A stretch of 64,000 bases of DNA from positions 1 through 64,000 of the forward strand of contig JBLWSY010000010.1 in assembly GCA_048270425.1 (NCBI GenBank), read 5' to 3'. The notes beneath the pieces were generated by a model. The model ran no database searches, had not been told where the DNA came from, and worked only from the letters and a program-made list of their open reading frames with translations. The stretch comes from Oceanospirillum sp048270425. GTDB lineage: Bacteria > Pseudomonadota > Gammaproteobacteria > Pseudomonadales > Halomonadaceae. This document shows, piece by piece, positions 41,929 through 50,766 of the stretch (positions are counted from its first letter, which is position 1; the number at the start of each line of letters is the position of its first letter). The translations under genes were made by a program, and so were the position numbers.

Positions 41929-43539
41929 CTAATTAATGGTACGGTTTTTAACGTCAGGGTTCTTTTTACGGATCTGGTGACGTTCAAATAAAAAGACCAG
42001 CAGGGCGCAGATAGCCAGCAGCAGAAGTGAAGCTAACGCTGCTTCAGCCATGCGATAACTGCCAGCGTAACCATAAATCAACCAAGGCAGGGTTGCTGTA
42101 CTATTGTCGCCAAAGATTGAGAATACCGCGACATCTCCCAGTGCCAGCAGCAGCGCTAAAGCAAAGCTACCTTTGGCTACGGGGCTGATGAAGGGCCAGA
42201 TAACGCTGAATTGTTCACTTGGGGATAATCCCAGATTAGCGCTCAATCGGCCGTATTGCTGATCAAACTGCAGGACTCTGGGTTTGAGTTGAGCGATAAC
42301 AAAGGGCAGTAAAAGCACGCTGTTGACCAGCACCAACCAGTAGATGCCCCATTGATCAAGATCGATGCGGGGCAGTAGCAGAATATAAAGTCCGGTAGAG
42401 AGTACCATCGCAGGAGCGACCAGCGTGTGGGTCGCCAGCCATTGAAACAGAATGCGCCGGTTTTCCTGATGCTGAAGGTTTGCGGTTCGGATTGGAATCA
42501 GCAGCAACCAGGCCAGCAGCATTGCAACGCTTGCAGCGGTCAACCCTAAAATCAGCGAGTAAGTCGCGGCAACTGCAAAACCCTGCAGATCAAGTTGAGT
42601 TAAGTCGACCTCGGTCACGGTTGGCAGAAGAGCGAGAAGGGGCAGTAGCAGCAGTAACCAGCACAGAACGTAGAGCCCCTGATGAATTCGTGTGCTGATG
42701 GGGCCCAGCACGGGCTGCCAGCGCTGACCGCCAGTGTCGGCACTTAGCCAGTTTAGTTTGCCCATACGGGCGATCAGAGCAAAAATAAGCCCTGCCAATG
42801 CGAACTGTAACCAGGCCAGGGTCAGCGCTTCACTCAGATTGAAGTCATATTTCAGAGCCTGATAGATAGCAACTTCAAGGGTTGTCGAACCCGGACCGCC
42901 ACCTAAGGCAAGTACTACTGCAAAACTGTTAAAGCAGAGTACAAAAATAAAACCCAACAGCATAAGCAGGCTGGGTTTCATGGCTGGCCATTCCACCTGG
43001 GTAAATTGCTGCCATCGAGTAAAGCGAAGCTGCTGGGCAAGACGCCAGCTGGTATCCGGAATGTGACTCATCTGCTGGCTGAGTACCCGAACGGCTAAGG
43101 GAGTATTCAGATAAACATGGGCGATCAGAATGCCATTCAGACCATAAAGATTAAAGTCACCCGGCAACAGCGGTGTGATTAGCCCGGAACGCCCTAATAG
43201 CGAAACCAGCCCGGTAATCAGTACCAGGGTTGGCATCACAAAGCTGAGCAGGCAAAGGCTAAGGAATGCCTGTTTGGCAGGAAGGTGAGGCATAAAGTGC
43301 AGGGCTCGGGCGATAGGCAAGGCCAGCATGACAGATATCAGAGCACTTAACCCGGCCTGTTCCAGTGAGAAACTCAATATTTTCAGCACATAAGCGTCGG
43401 TCAGAAGCTCGGGTTGCAGATGCGCGTTATCGAAACCGATCAGGCCGTAAAAAGCCAGAGCGGTAATTAGCAGAATCAGGCTGTAGGCAAAAAGAACAGC
43501 CGGCGTTTTAAGCCACCGGCTGTCAGCTAAAGTGCTCAT
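41929..43539 (-). CDS. thiP: Thiamine ABC transporter, permease
   Basis: 536 residues with about twelve membrane helices in two homologous halves, each with an ABC permease loop (EAA-like: EWPAMKPSLLMLLGF in the first, VIWPFISPVAKGSFA in the second). This fused-dimer layout is that of ThiP. The start follows the thiB stop by 27 bases. Located in the inner membrane. The first-half segment NGILIAHVYLNTPLAVRVL is well conserved in the family. Confidence 0.93.
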   Translation of the reverse strand: MSTLADSRWLKTPAVLFAYSLILLITALAFYGLIGFDNAHLQPELLTDAYVLKILSFSLEQAGLSALISVMLALPIARALHFMPHLPAKQAFLSLCLLSFVMPTLVLITGLVSLLGRSGLITPLLPGDFNLYGLNGILIAHVYLNTPLAVRVLSQQMSHIPDTSWRLAQQLRFTRWQQFTQVEWPAMKPSLLMLLGFIFVLCFNSFAVVLALGGGPGSTTLEVAIYQALKYDFNLSEALTLAWLQFALAGLIFALIARMGKLNWLSADTGGQRWQPVLGPISTRIHQGLYVLCWLLLLLPLLALLPTVTEVDLTQLDLQGFAVAATYSLILGLTAASVAMLLAWLLLIPIRTANLQHQENRRILFQWLATHTLVAPAMVLSTGLYILLLPRIDLDQWGIYWLVLVNSVLLLPFVIAQLKPRVLQFDQQYGRLSANLGLSPSEQFSVIWPFISPVAKGSFALALLLALGDVAVFSIFGDNSTATLPWLIYGYAGSYRMAEAALASLLLLAICALLVFLFERHQIRKKNPDVKNRTIN

Positions 43540-43566
43540 AGGTATTGCGGTTATCCGTTGGTCAGA

Positions 43567-44604
43567 TTACTGGCTTGCCGCCTGACGCCATTCACGCAGC
43601 CAGCTGCTGCGTTTCTTCGCCAGTTCTTCCGGTGTAAAACCGATCGTTTTTGGTTGGATCAGTTGACCAAATTCAGCGGGCAGTTCTGCGGTGTCAATCA
43701 CTGGTAGCATCCAGTTGGTGACCGGAATGATTTTCTGTGCTTCCGGTGAGATCAGGAAGCTCAGAAACGCGTTAGCCAGTTCCGGTTGATCGCTGTAGTA
43801 ACTTATGGCGGCAACCTCTGTCTGTGCAACATGACCTTCCCTGAACAGGGCGGCCTTGTACTGAGTTTTACCTTCGGCAATCAGGTGATAAGCGGGAGAG
43901 GTGGTGTAGCTGAGTACGTAATCACTGCCGCCTTCAAGGAACATACTGTAGGCTTCCCACCAGCCTTTAGTGACAGTAACGGTGTGGCTTGCCAGCTGCT
44001 TCCACTGGGCTGCAGCGTTATCCCCATAAACCGCTTTCATCCAGGTCATAAGCCCCTGACCCGGCGTGCTGGTGCGGGGATCCTGATAGATTACCTGAGC
44101 ATCCGAGTTAATCAGTTCTTCCAGCGAGCTAGCCGGTTGACTGATTTTGTTACTGTCATAGATAAAGGCAAAGTAGCCGTAATCAAAGGGCACAAAATGT
44201 TTGTCGCTCCAGTTCAGCGCTGAAGATATACCTGACAGATCGGTACTGTGCTCTCGAACCAGATTCAGCTGGCGCGTGGTTTCAATCAGCCCGTTATCCA
44301 GACCCAGCAGAACATCTGCTTTGGTTTTTTTACCTTCGATGCGTGCCCGGTTCAGAATGCTGACGCCATCCTCTACCGCGATATAGTTAAGATTGCAGTT
44401 ACACTGAGCTTCGAAGGCTGTTTTCAGCTGAGGGCCGGGACCCCATTCGGATACGAAAGAATCATAGGTATAAACGGTTAATTCCGCTTTTTCAGTGGCA
44501 TAGACCGGTGCTGCGGTAAACACCAGGCTGGTTGCCAGCATCAGGTTGCGCACAGGTTTTTTTTGTTTCAGAGTCTGAAAACTTTCAGTGATCAGTCGTG
44601 TCAT
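43567..44604 (-). CDS. thiB: Thiamine-binding periplasmic protein
   Basis: 345 residues from the ATG at 44604, where AGGAAG precedes; an upstream ATG at 44670 would bury the signal peptide. Signal peptide to about residue 37 (cleavage PVYA-TE). The mature start LTVYTYDSFVSEWGPGP, then CNLNYIAVEDGVSILNR and KTKADVLLGLDNGLI, are characteristic of ThiB/TbpA. YDYGYFAFIYD-type motif is present as FDYGYFAFIYDS, contributing the thiamine-stacking Tyr. It delivers thiamine to ThiPQ. No TPP riboswitch (CTGAGA / GAACCTGA) was found upstream, although this operon often has one. Confidence 0.94.
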   Translation of the reverse strand: MTRLITESFQTLKQKKPVRNLMLATSLVFTAAPVYATEKAELTVYTYDSFVSEWGPGPQLKTAFEAQCNCNLNYIAVEDGVSILNRARIEGKKTKADVLLGLDNGLIETTRQLNLVREHSTDLSGISSALNWSDKHFVPFDYGYFAFIYDSNKISQPASSLEELINSDAQVIYQDPRTSTPGQGLMTWMKAVYGDNAAAQWKQLASHTVTVTKGWWEAYSMFLEGGSDYVLSYTTSPAYHLIAEGKTQYKAALFREGHVAQTEVAAISYYSDQPELANAFLSFLISPEAQKIIPVTNWMLPVIDTAELPAEFGQLIQPKTIGFTPEELAKKRSSWLREWRQAASQ

Positions 44605-44988
44605 AGTGCATCTTCCTAACCGGTAATCGTGTGAAGAGAGCTGCCTGTTCGGGGTTACAGAAAACAACAAACCGTAGGAATTACTCTACAGGAAAATTTA
44701 CCGTTCACGTTACACTGCCCCGCAGCAATCAGGCTAACAAATCACTCAAGTCTGCAAAAAAAGAATCTCCGGCTTTTCATAAGGTTGTCGTCAGAGCTTC
44801 TTTGCGCGTCTATCCTCTATTAGGTAAGACTGTCCTGATTCGGTAAGACCGTCCTTAATAAGGTAGGACTATCCTGAATCAGATACGTCTGCCCTGAAGA
44901 AGAAACGCACAGAGAATGCAGGGATTTTGGGTGTTTTGGGCGCTGAATTTCAGGCTGTGAATCATATCGGAAACTTCTTGGACCCGCC
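44605..44988. other. Intergenic region between divergent thiB and the kinase gene
   Basis: About 380 bases. No TPP riboswitch consensus on either strand. The main feature is the 20-bp repeat array at 44823-44901. No gene is supported. Confidence 0.5.
44823..44901 (+). repeat. Four imperfect 20-bp direct repeats
   Basis: Units start at 44823, 44842, 44862 and 44882. The first three begin GGTAAGACTG, GGTAAGACCG and GGTAGGACTA, each followed by TCCT and a variable tail; the fourth is more diverged (GATACGTCTGCCCT). The 19-20 base period is near two helical turns. They lie about 90 bases before the kinase start. Confidence 0.75.
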
Positions 44989-45774
44989 ATGCACAACGCT
45001 ATCTTTGAACAGGTCAATCGACAGCTGAACGTTCCGGTTCACTGGTTGCCTCTTAGCCAGTCCGGTACCAGCAACTGGCTTTATAAAGGCAGTAACCGCA
45101 GTCATGTGCTTATGCTGCGTATTAATGCCCGGCATCAGTTGGCTTTTGGCGTCTCGCGGCAGCGAGAAGCGCATGTATTGCACACCATTGCAGAGTATTC
45201 CTGGGCGATGCAGGTGGTGCGGAATGAGCCGGACAAAGGCTGGTGCGTCATGAAGCATCATGGGCTAAGTCTGGGGCCTGATGCGATTACGGGTGAGATT
45301 GCTTCCCAGCTGATTCTGGCGATCAGTGAGTTACAGCAGATTCCTTTGCCCCGGTCAGCGGATGAACGCGCTATCGTCGGAATTAATTACCCGGAACTCT
45401 TTCAGCGTTATCAGGATTATTTAAACCGTGAGTCTGATCCTGTTCTTTGGCTGGAGCGACTCAACCGTCTGGTTCAGTTATTTGCCTCTCTGCCTAAAGT
45501 CTCCGAGTGCTATACCCACCATGATCTTCATCCCGGTAACTGCTGTTGGCAGGATGGACGCCTTGTGCTGATTGACTGGGAGTATGCCGGCGTTGGCAAT
45601 CCCTGGTTTGATGCGGCCAGTCTCCATCGCTATTGCGGAATTTCTTCCGGTGCGATTCATGGTATGCCTGCTTTCTCTCATCTTTCTCCTCCCATGTTTG
45701 AGCTGGGGTTGCAGCAGGCACAGGATGCGATGTTATTGCTGGAGAAACTCTGGTACAAAGTAAGAGCTGCTTAA
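44989..45774 (+). CDS. thiK: Choline/aminoglycoside kinase-fold protein, probable thiamine kinase
   Basis: 261 residues of the APH/choline-kinase family. The catalytic loop is HHDLHPGNCC (HxDxxxxN) and the Mg-binding motif is LIDWEYAGVGNPWFD. E. coli ThiK (thiamine kinase) has the same fold, size and the phrase LIDWEYAG. The gene is divergent from thiBPQ, so phosphorylation of imported thiamine to trap it in salvage is a reasonable role; other small substrates (choline, amino sugars) cannot be excluded from sequence. The start at 44989 (MHNAIFEQVN) has no strong ribosome site. Confidence 0.7.
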   Translation: MHNAIFEQVNRQLNVPVHWLPLSQSGTSNWLYKGSNRSHVLMLRINARHQLAFGVSRQREAHVLHTIAEYSWAMQVVRNEPDKGWCVMKHHGLSLGPDAITGEIASQLILAISELQQIPLPRSADERAIVGINYPELFQRYQDYLNRESDPVLWLERLNRLVQLFASLPKVSECYTHHDLHPGNCCWQDGRLVLIDWEYAGVGNPWFDAASLHRYCGISSGAIHGMPAFSHLSPPMFELGLQQAQDAMLLLEKLWYKVRAA

Positions 45775-45801
45775 GTGGGCTTGGTCTAAACGCTTTTCTA
45801 T

Positions 45802-45835
45802 CGGTGGAGGATTTCCCTCGGTGGGGGATTTCCCT
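45802..45835 (+). repeat. 17-bp tandem duplication
   Basis: CGGTGGAGGATTTCCCT (45802-45818) is followed at once by CGGTGGGGGATTTCCCT (45819-45835), with a single difference. It lies about 25 bases after the kinase stop. Confidence 0.9.
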
Positions 45836-46109
45836 GCTGTTCGTTGGGCTTGGGTACCTTGCGTAATCAGGTTGGCAGGAATTTTGGTAAGTAAGTAGCC
45901 AAAAAACTATACGTTTGTGCTATAATCATTAGGCATGTAAGTAAATTCAATCTTATTTTGATGCTTTTCTTCTATCTTAATGACTTTGCCTGTAAGTTTT
46001 TGCCGCTTCTGAGCGGCCCTCTGCAAGGCCAGAGCCTTTAAGTAGCCGTCACAGCATTGATTGATATTTACCTGCTTCATAACTTTGAATGATGAAGGCT
46101 AAATTTATC
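45836..46109 (+). promoter_or_regulatory. Upstream region of the BCCT transporter with extended -10 promoter
   Basis: TGC-TATAAT at 45918-45926 is an extended -10 element (TGn before TATAAT); the -35 is weak. The leader would be about 175 bases. The rest of the stretch holds no gene. Confidence 0.55.
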
Positions 46110-47741
46110 ATGAGTGATAACAAGGATATTATGACGCCTGACGGAAAGGTTAATCCTATTGATACGGATTACCAGATCGGTCAGGACAATGTCGCACTAC
46201 AGATCGGGCCTTTTGGTCTCGATATTCATAACCGGGTCTTTATGATCTCCGGTCTTAGCATTGTTGCTTTTGTGCTGCTGACACTGATGTTTCAGTCTCA
46301 GGTTGCGCCTATTTTCTCCTCAATGCGTTCCTGGTTAACGACAAATCTGGACTGGTTTTTCCTAAGTGCCGGAAACATTTTTGTTCTGGTTTGTCTGTTT
46401 CTGATTGTTTCACCTTTAGGTAAAGTAAGACTGGGTGGCACCGAAGCGACTCCGGATTACTCATATGCTGGCTGGTTTGCGATGTTGTTTGCCGCCGGTA
46501 TGGGTATTGGTCTGATGTTTTATGGTGTGTCAGAGCCTCTGTCACACTTTGCATCGTCAATGGGTGGCACTTCCATGGAAAATGGCGTGCGTACCGACTG
46601 GGCTCCTCTCGGTGGCGCAGCTGGTGATGCCGAGGCTGCTGCTTCCCTGGGTATGGCTGCGACCATCTACCACTGGGGTCTGCACCCATGGGCGATCTAT
46701 GCGATTCTGGCTCTGGGGCTGGCCCTGTTCTCTTTTAACAAAGGTTTGCCGCTGACCATGCGTTCTGTTTTTTACCCGCTGCTGGGTGAGCGCGTATGGG
46801 GCTGGCCGGGTCATATCATCGACATTCTGGCGGTATTTGCCACACTGTTTGGTCTGGCGACCTCTCTGGGCTTAGGTGCTTCTCAGGCCGGTGCAGGTCT
46901 GAACTACCTGTTTGATGTACCGATGGGATCAACCACTAACGTACTGTTGGTTATCGGTATTACTGCTCTGGCGATGATCTCCGTTCTGGCTGGATTAGAA
47001 GCTGGTGTGAAGCGTCTGTCTGAAATCAACATGGTTCTGGCTGCGCTTCTGCTGTTGTTTGTGATCTTTGTAGGTCCGACGCTGGCTATCCTGACCGGCT
47101 TCTTCAGTAATCTGGTTTCTTATCTGGAGCATCTGCCGGCACTGGCTAACCCTGTTGGTCGTGAAGATGTCAATTTCGCTTCTGGCTGGACTGCATTCTA
47201 TTGGGCTTGGTGGATCTCCTGGTCTCCTTTCGTAGGTATGTTTATCGCCCGTGTATCCCGCGGTCGTACTGTTCGTGAGTTTATGGTTTCTGTATTGCTG
47301 ATTCCGTCTCTGGCTTGTGTCCTCTGGATGACAGCGTTTGGTGGTACCGCGATTAATCAGCTGGTAACTGACGGTTATCAGGCGGTAACTCAGGCAGATC
47401 TGCCAATTAAACTCTTTATTATGCTGGATGCACTGCCAATGGCAGAGATTACTTCACTGATTGCCATTGTGCTGGTTATCGTTTTCTTCGTAACCTCTTC
47501 CGATTCCGGTTCTTTGGTTATTGATGCGATCTCCGCTGGTGGTAAAGTGGATTCACCAAAACCACAACGTGTTTTCTGGTGTACTTTTGAAGGTCTGGTC
47601 GCGATCTCCCTGATTCTGGGTGGTGGTCTGACGGCTCTTCAGGCGATGGCAGTTTCAACGGGTTTACCATTTACGTTTGTGTTGCTGGTTGCCTGTGTAT
47701 CTGTTCTGAAAGGCTTGGCTTCTGAGCCTAAGAGTGTATAA
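46110..47741 (+). CDS. BCCT family betaine/choline/carnitine-type transporter
   Basis: 543 residues from the ATG at 46110; the ATG at 46089 lacks any ribosome site, while GAAGG lies 11 bases before 46110. Twelve membrane helices are predicted. The family signature is clear: WAWWISWSPFVGMFIARVSRGRTVREF, plus GIGLMFYGVSEPLSHF and a segment with FFVTSSDSGSLV. BCCT carriers take up quaternary ammonium compounds with Na+ or H+. The long cytosolic tail of osmosensory members such as BetP is absent, so uptake for catabolism is as likely as osmoprotection. It is followed by a terminator. The substrate cannot be fixed. Confidence 0.94.
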   Translation: MSDNKDIMTPDGKVNPIDTDYQIGQDNVALQIGPFGLDIHNRVFMISGLSIVAFVLLTLMFQSQVAPIFSSMRSWLTTNLDWFFLSAGNIFVLVCLFLIVSPLGKVRLGGTEATPDYSYAGWFAMLFAAGMGIGLMFYGVSEPLSHFASSMGGTSMENGVRTDWAPLGGAAGDAEAAASLGMAATIYHWGLHPWAIYAILALGLALFSFNKGLPLTMRSVFYPLLGERVWGWPGHIIDILAVFATLFGLATSLGLGASQAGAGLNYLFDVPMGSTTNVLLVIGITALAMISVLAGLEAGVKRLSEINMVLAALLLLFVIFVGPTLAILTGFFSNLVSYLEHLPALANPVGREDVNFASGWTAFYWAWWISWSPFVGMFIARVSRGRTVREFMVSVLLIPSLACVLWMTAFGGTAINQLVTDGYQAVTQADLPIKLFIMLDALPMAEITSLIAIVLVIVFFVTSSDSGSLVIDAISAGGKVDSPKPQRVFWCTFEGLVAISLILGGGLTALQAMAVSTGLPFTFVLLVACVSVLKGLASEPKSV

Positions 47742-47766
47742 ACTGTAAAGTTTATAGATCTGAACA

Positions 47767-47802
47767 AAAGGGTAGGGCGCTTGGCGTTCCTGCCCTTTTT
47801 TG
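47767..47802 (+). terminator. Terminator behind the BCCT gene
   Basis: AAAAGGGTAGG pairs with CCTGCCCTTTT around a 12-base loop, followed by T residues. Confidence 0.85.
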
Positions 47803-47903
47803 TTTGAGCAACGCCGGTTCGCAGGAAAAGTGTTTTCAGGCATAAAGCGTTAACAGGAATACCTTAGGTTTTCCGGCAAAGAGAAGAGAATCCGGAGGCG
47901 AAT

Positions 47904-49838
47904 ATGGAAGTCGAACAGGTCGAAATTAATGAATATCTGCGTCGGTTAGTGCCCTTTAAAACTTTGCCGGATGAGGCTCTGGCGGAGCTGAGTCAGCAGG
48001 TGGAAATTGCCTATTACAAAGCAGGAAGCCAGATTCTTGATGTTGGCGATGAGGTTTCTGATCTTTGTATTGTGCGAAGTGGTGCGGTTGAGATCTATCG
48101 CCGCAATGGTGAGCTTTATAACCGGATGAGTGAGGGCGGGCTTTTCGCTTATCAGAGTCTTTTGATGAAGCAGAAAGTGCGTTTTCCGGTTAAAGCGATA
48201 GAAGACAGTCTGGTCTACTTTATACCGGAGCTGGTTTTCCGCTCAATGTTTGATCAGCATGAAGAGTTTGCGGATTTTTTTGAAGTTGGCGACCAGTCAC
48301 GCTTGCGACAGGCTGTTTCCCGTCGGGAAGATGCTAACGAACTACTGACCTCTCGCATTACCAAGCTCATTGGCCGGGAACCGGTTCTGATCACGTCTTC
48401 GGCCAGTGTTCAGCAGGCGGCACAACTGATGACAGATGAAGGGGTGTCCTCTTTGCTGATCCTGCAATCGGAAGCCAGTGAACCCTACGATGAAGATGGC
48501 CCGTACGATTTTCAGCAGGCGTTGGTGTCAGCCAGTGACGGTAGCGAGTATAAAGTCTGCGGTATCATTACTGATCGTGATCTGAGAACCCGCGTGGTTT
48601 CTCAGGGGCTACCTTTTGATACGCCAGTCGAAGAGATCATGTCCCAGGGGTTGGTGATGATTAACAGCGATGAGTATGTCTTTGAAGCCATGCTCATGAT
48701 GCTCAGAACCAATGTTCACCACTTGCCGGTATTGAACAAAGGTCGTCCGGTTGGCGTGATCGCCTTGTCGGATCTGGTGCGTTATGAATCCCGCAACAGC
48801 CTTTTTGTGGTCAGTAGCATTTTTCGTCAGCAAAGTGTTGAAGAACTGGCAGCTTTGCACAGTGATGTGCAGGCGAGTTTTGTGCGTATGGTGAACGAAG
48901 ACGCCAACTCCCGCATGGTCGGGTCAGCGATGGCGGTGATTGGCCGCAGTTTCAAACAGCGTCTTCTGGAGCTTGGAGAAGAAAAATTTGGCCCGCCGCC
49001 GGTACCTTATTGTTTTATGGCGCTGGGCTCTATGGCCCGAGATGAACAGCTGATTGTGACGGATCAGGACAACGCCATGGTGCTGGACGATAGTTTTGAT
49101 CCTAAGCGCCATGACGATTACTTTAAGCAGCTGGCGACTTTTGTTTGTGATGGTCTGGCAGCCTGCGGTTACAGTTATTGCACCGGTTATGTGATGGCGA
49201 CTAACCCTAAATGGCGTCAGCCGAAGTCGGTCTGGGAGCAATACTTTATCGACTGGATCGACAACCCGACACCGGAATCCCTGCTGAACAGCAATATCTT
49301 TTTTGATCTGGATGGCGTCTGGGGGCGTACTGAATGGGCGGACCAACTCCAGGGGCTGATCAGTCGCCGTGCTCGTCGCAGCCAGAGATTTCTGGCCTGT
49401 ATGGCGAGAAATGCGCTGAACCGCACGCCGCCATTAGGGTTCTTTAAAACCTTTGTGATGGAACAGGATGGCCAGCACAAAAACTCGATCAACCTTAAGC
49501 GTCGGGGAACGGCGCCCTTGGCTGATCTGATTCGCGTCCACGCCCTTGCTGTGGGTTCCCGTGCTCAAAACTCTTTTGATCGCCTGAACGATGTTATTGA
49601 TGCGGCGATTTTGCCACCGGACCGTGGGCCGGACCTGAGGGATGCGATGGAGTTTATCTCCATGGTCCGTATCCGCCATCAGGCGCTGGATCTTGAAGCG
49701 GAACAGGAGCCGGATAACAATATTGAGCCGGAGAATATGTCGCACTTTGAGCGCCGTAACCTGAAAGAGGCGTTCCAGATTCTCAGCGATGCGCAGAAGT
49801 TTCTGAAATTCCGCTATCAACCGAACCGGGCTAATTAA
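47904..49838 (+). CDS. cNMP-binding/CBS/DUF294 nucleotidyltransferase-like protein
   Basis: 644 residues. Cyclic-nucleotide-binding-like domain at about 10-130 (AGSQILDVGDEVSDLCIVRSGAVEIY); two CBS domains at about 150-300 (SVQQAAQLMTDEGVSSLLIL, VGVIALSDLVRYE). A GlnD/DUF294 nucleotidyltransferase core follows at about 340-480 (ALGSMARDEQLIVTDQDNAMV, with the D-x-D pair), then a C-terminal helical domain. GGAGG stands 6 bases before the ATG. In many gammaproteobacteria this gene is paired with a DnaQ-like exonuclease and lies near acetate permease genes; here it is near a BCCT carrier. It is probably a regulatory protein that senses adenosine nucleotides; the transferred group and target are unknown. 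Confidence 0.92.
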   Translation: MEVEQVEINEYLRRLVPFKTLPDEALAELSQQVEIAYYKAGSQILDVGDEVSDLCIVRSGAVEIYRRNGELYNRMSEGGLFAYQSLLMKQKVRFPVKAIEDSLVYFIPELVFRSMFDQHEEFADFFEVGDQSRLRQAVSRREDANELLTSRITKLIGREPVLITSSASVQQAAQLMTDEGVSSLLILQSEASEPYDEDGPYDFQQALVSASDGSEYKVCGIITDRDLRTRVVSQGLPFDTPVEEIMSQGLVMINSDEYVFEAMLMMLRTNVHHLPVLNKGRPVGVIALSDLVRYESRNSLFVVSSIFRQQSVEELAALHSDVQASFVRMVNEDANSRMVGSAMAVIGRSFKQRLLELGEEKFGPPPVPYCFMALGSMARDEQLIVTDQDNAMVLDDSFDPKRHDDYFKQLATFVCDGLAACGYSYCTGYVMATNPKWRQPKSVWEQYFIDWIDNPTPESLLNSNIFFDLDGVWGRTEWADQLQGLISRRARRSQRFLACMARNALNRTPPLGFFKTFVMEQDGQHKNSINLKRRGTAPLADLIRVHALAVGSRAQNSFDRLNDVIDAAILPPDRGPDLRDAMEFISMVRIRHQALDLEAEQEPDNNIEPENMSHFERRNLKEAFQILSDAQKFLKFRYQPNRAN

Positions 49839-49841
49839 CTG

Positions 49842-50570
49842 ATGCTATACCTGATTCCCGAGAAAAAAGAGACCATCTTACCGGACTGGCCTGAACGCTT
49901 CCGCTCACTGGCTGAACAGGCGAAGCATCCGCTTCTGAAGCGCTTTTATCAGGCCGGGTGCGTCAGTCCGGAGACACCCTTAGATCAGGTGCCTTTTGTG
50001 GCGATGGATTTCGAAACCACAGGTCTTAATCCTCAGAAAAATGGCATCGTCAGTATCGGATTAGTGCCTTTTACACTGCGCCGAATTTACTGCCGTCAGT
50101 CTCAGCACTGGATTCTTGATCCAGGAAAGCCCCTGAATGCTGAATCTGTTGTGATTCACGGCATTACCCATTCCGATATTGATGATGCACCAGATCTGAG
50201 TCGGGTTCTTCCTCAGTTATTGGAAGCGCTTAAAGGCCGGGTTGCCGTGGTGCATCATCGTGGTATTGAGCAGCCTTTTTTGCATGCCGCACTTAAAGCC
50301 AGAATCGGTGAGGGTGTCACCTTTCCTGTGGTGGATACGATGGAGCTGGAGGCTCGTATCCATCGCCGTCATCCTTTGGGGTGGTTTGCCCGGCTTTTGG
50401 GCAAAAAACCAACTTCGATACGACTGGCAGACAGCCGTACCCGCTACAATCTGCCCTATTATGCGCCTCATCATGCTCTGACCGATGCATTGGCTTCTGC
50501 CGAACTTTTACAGGCTCAGATTGCGGATCGCTTTAATGGCGATGATCCGGTTCGACTGATCTGGCATTGA
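49842..50570 (+). CDS. DnaQ-like 3'-5' exonuclease
   Basis: 242 residues. DEDDh exonuclease motifs in order: AMDFETTGLNPQ (Exo I), HGITHSDIDDAP and VVHHRGIEQPFL (Exo II), HHALTDALASAEL (Exo III with His). It starts 3 bases after the DUF294 stop, so the two are co-translated. This pair recurs widely. It is a stand-alone proofreading-like domain, not the PolIII epsilon subunit, since the C-terminal alpha-binding tail is missing. It may degrade DNA, RNA or a small oligonucleotide; the link to the DUF294 partner suggests nucleotide signalling. Confidence 0.92.
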   Translation: MLYLIPEKKETILPDWPERFRSLAEQAKHPLLKRFYQAGCVSPETPLDQVPFVAMDFETTGLNPQKNGIVSIGLVPFTLRRIYCRQSQHWILDPGKPLNAESVVIHGITHSDIDDAPDLSRVLPQLLEALKGRVAVVHHRGIEQPFLHAALKARIGEGVTFPVVDTMELEARIHRRHPLGWFARLLGKKPTSIRLADSRTRYNLPYYAPHHALTDALASAELLQAQIADRFNGDDPVRLIWH

Positions 50571-50766
50571 TAGATTTTATAGGGGGGCGGTAAGTAACTA
50601 CTTTCGTCTGATCTCCCTTTTCAATATGCCCTTATTTCAATACTCACCCAAAGTGGGGTATCTGATCTCTCCTCGTCAGACCGTATGATTTTGCCTAACC
50701 TATTTGAACCTCTGAAAGGTGCATCTGCACTTTTTGGTGACCAGACTGACAAGAAGGCACTGACCC

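Noticed and set aside
44605..44988. TPP riboswitch upstream of thiB
   Set aside because: The conserved CTGAGA and GAACCTGA boxes are not present on either strand.
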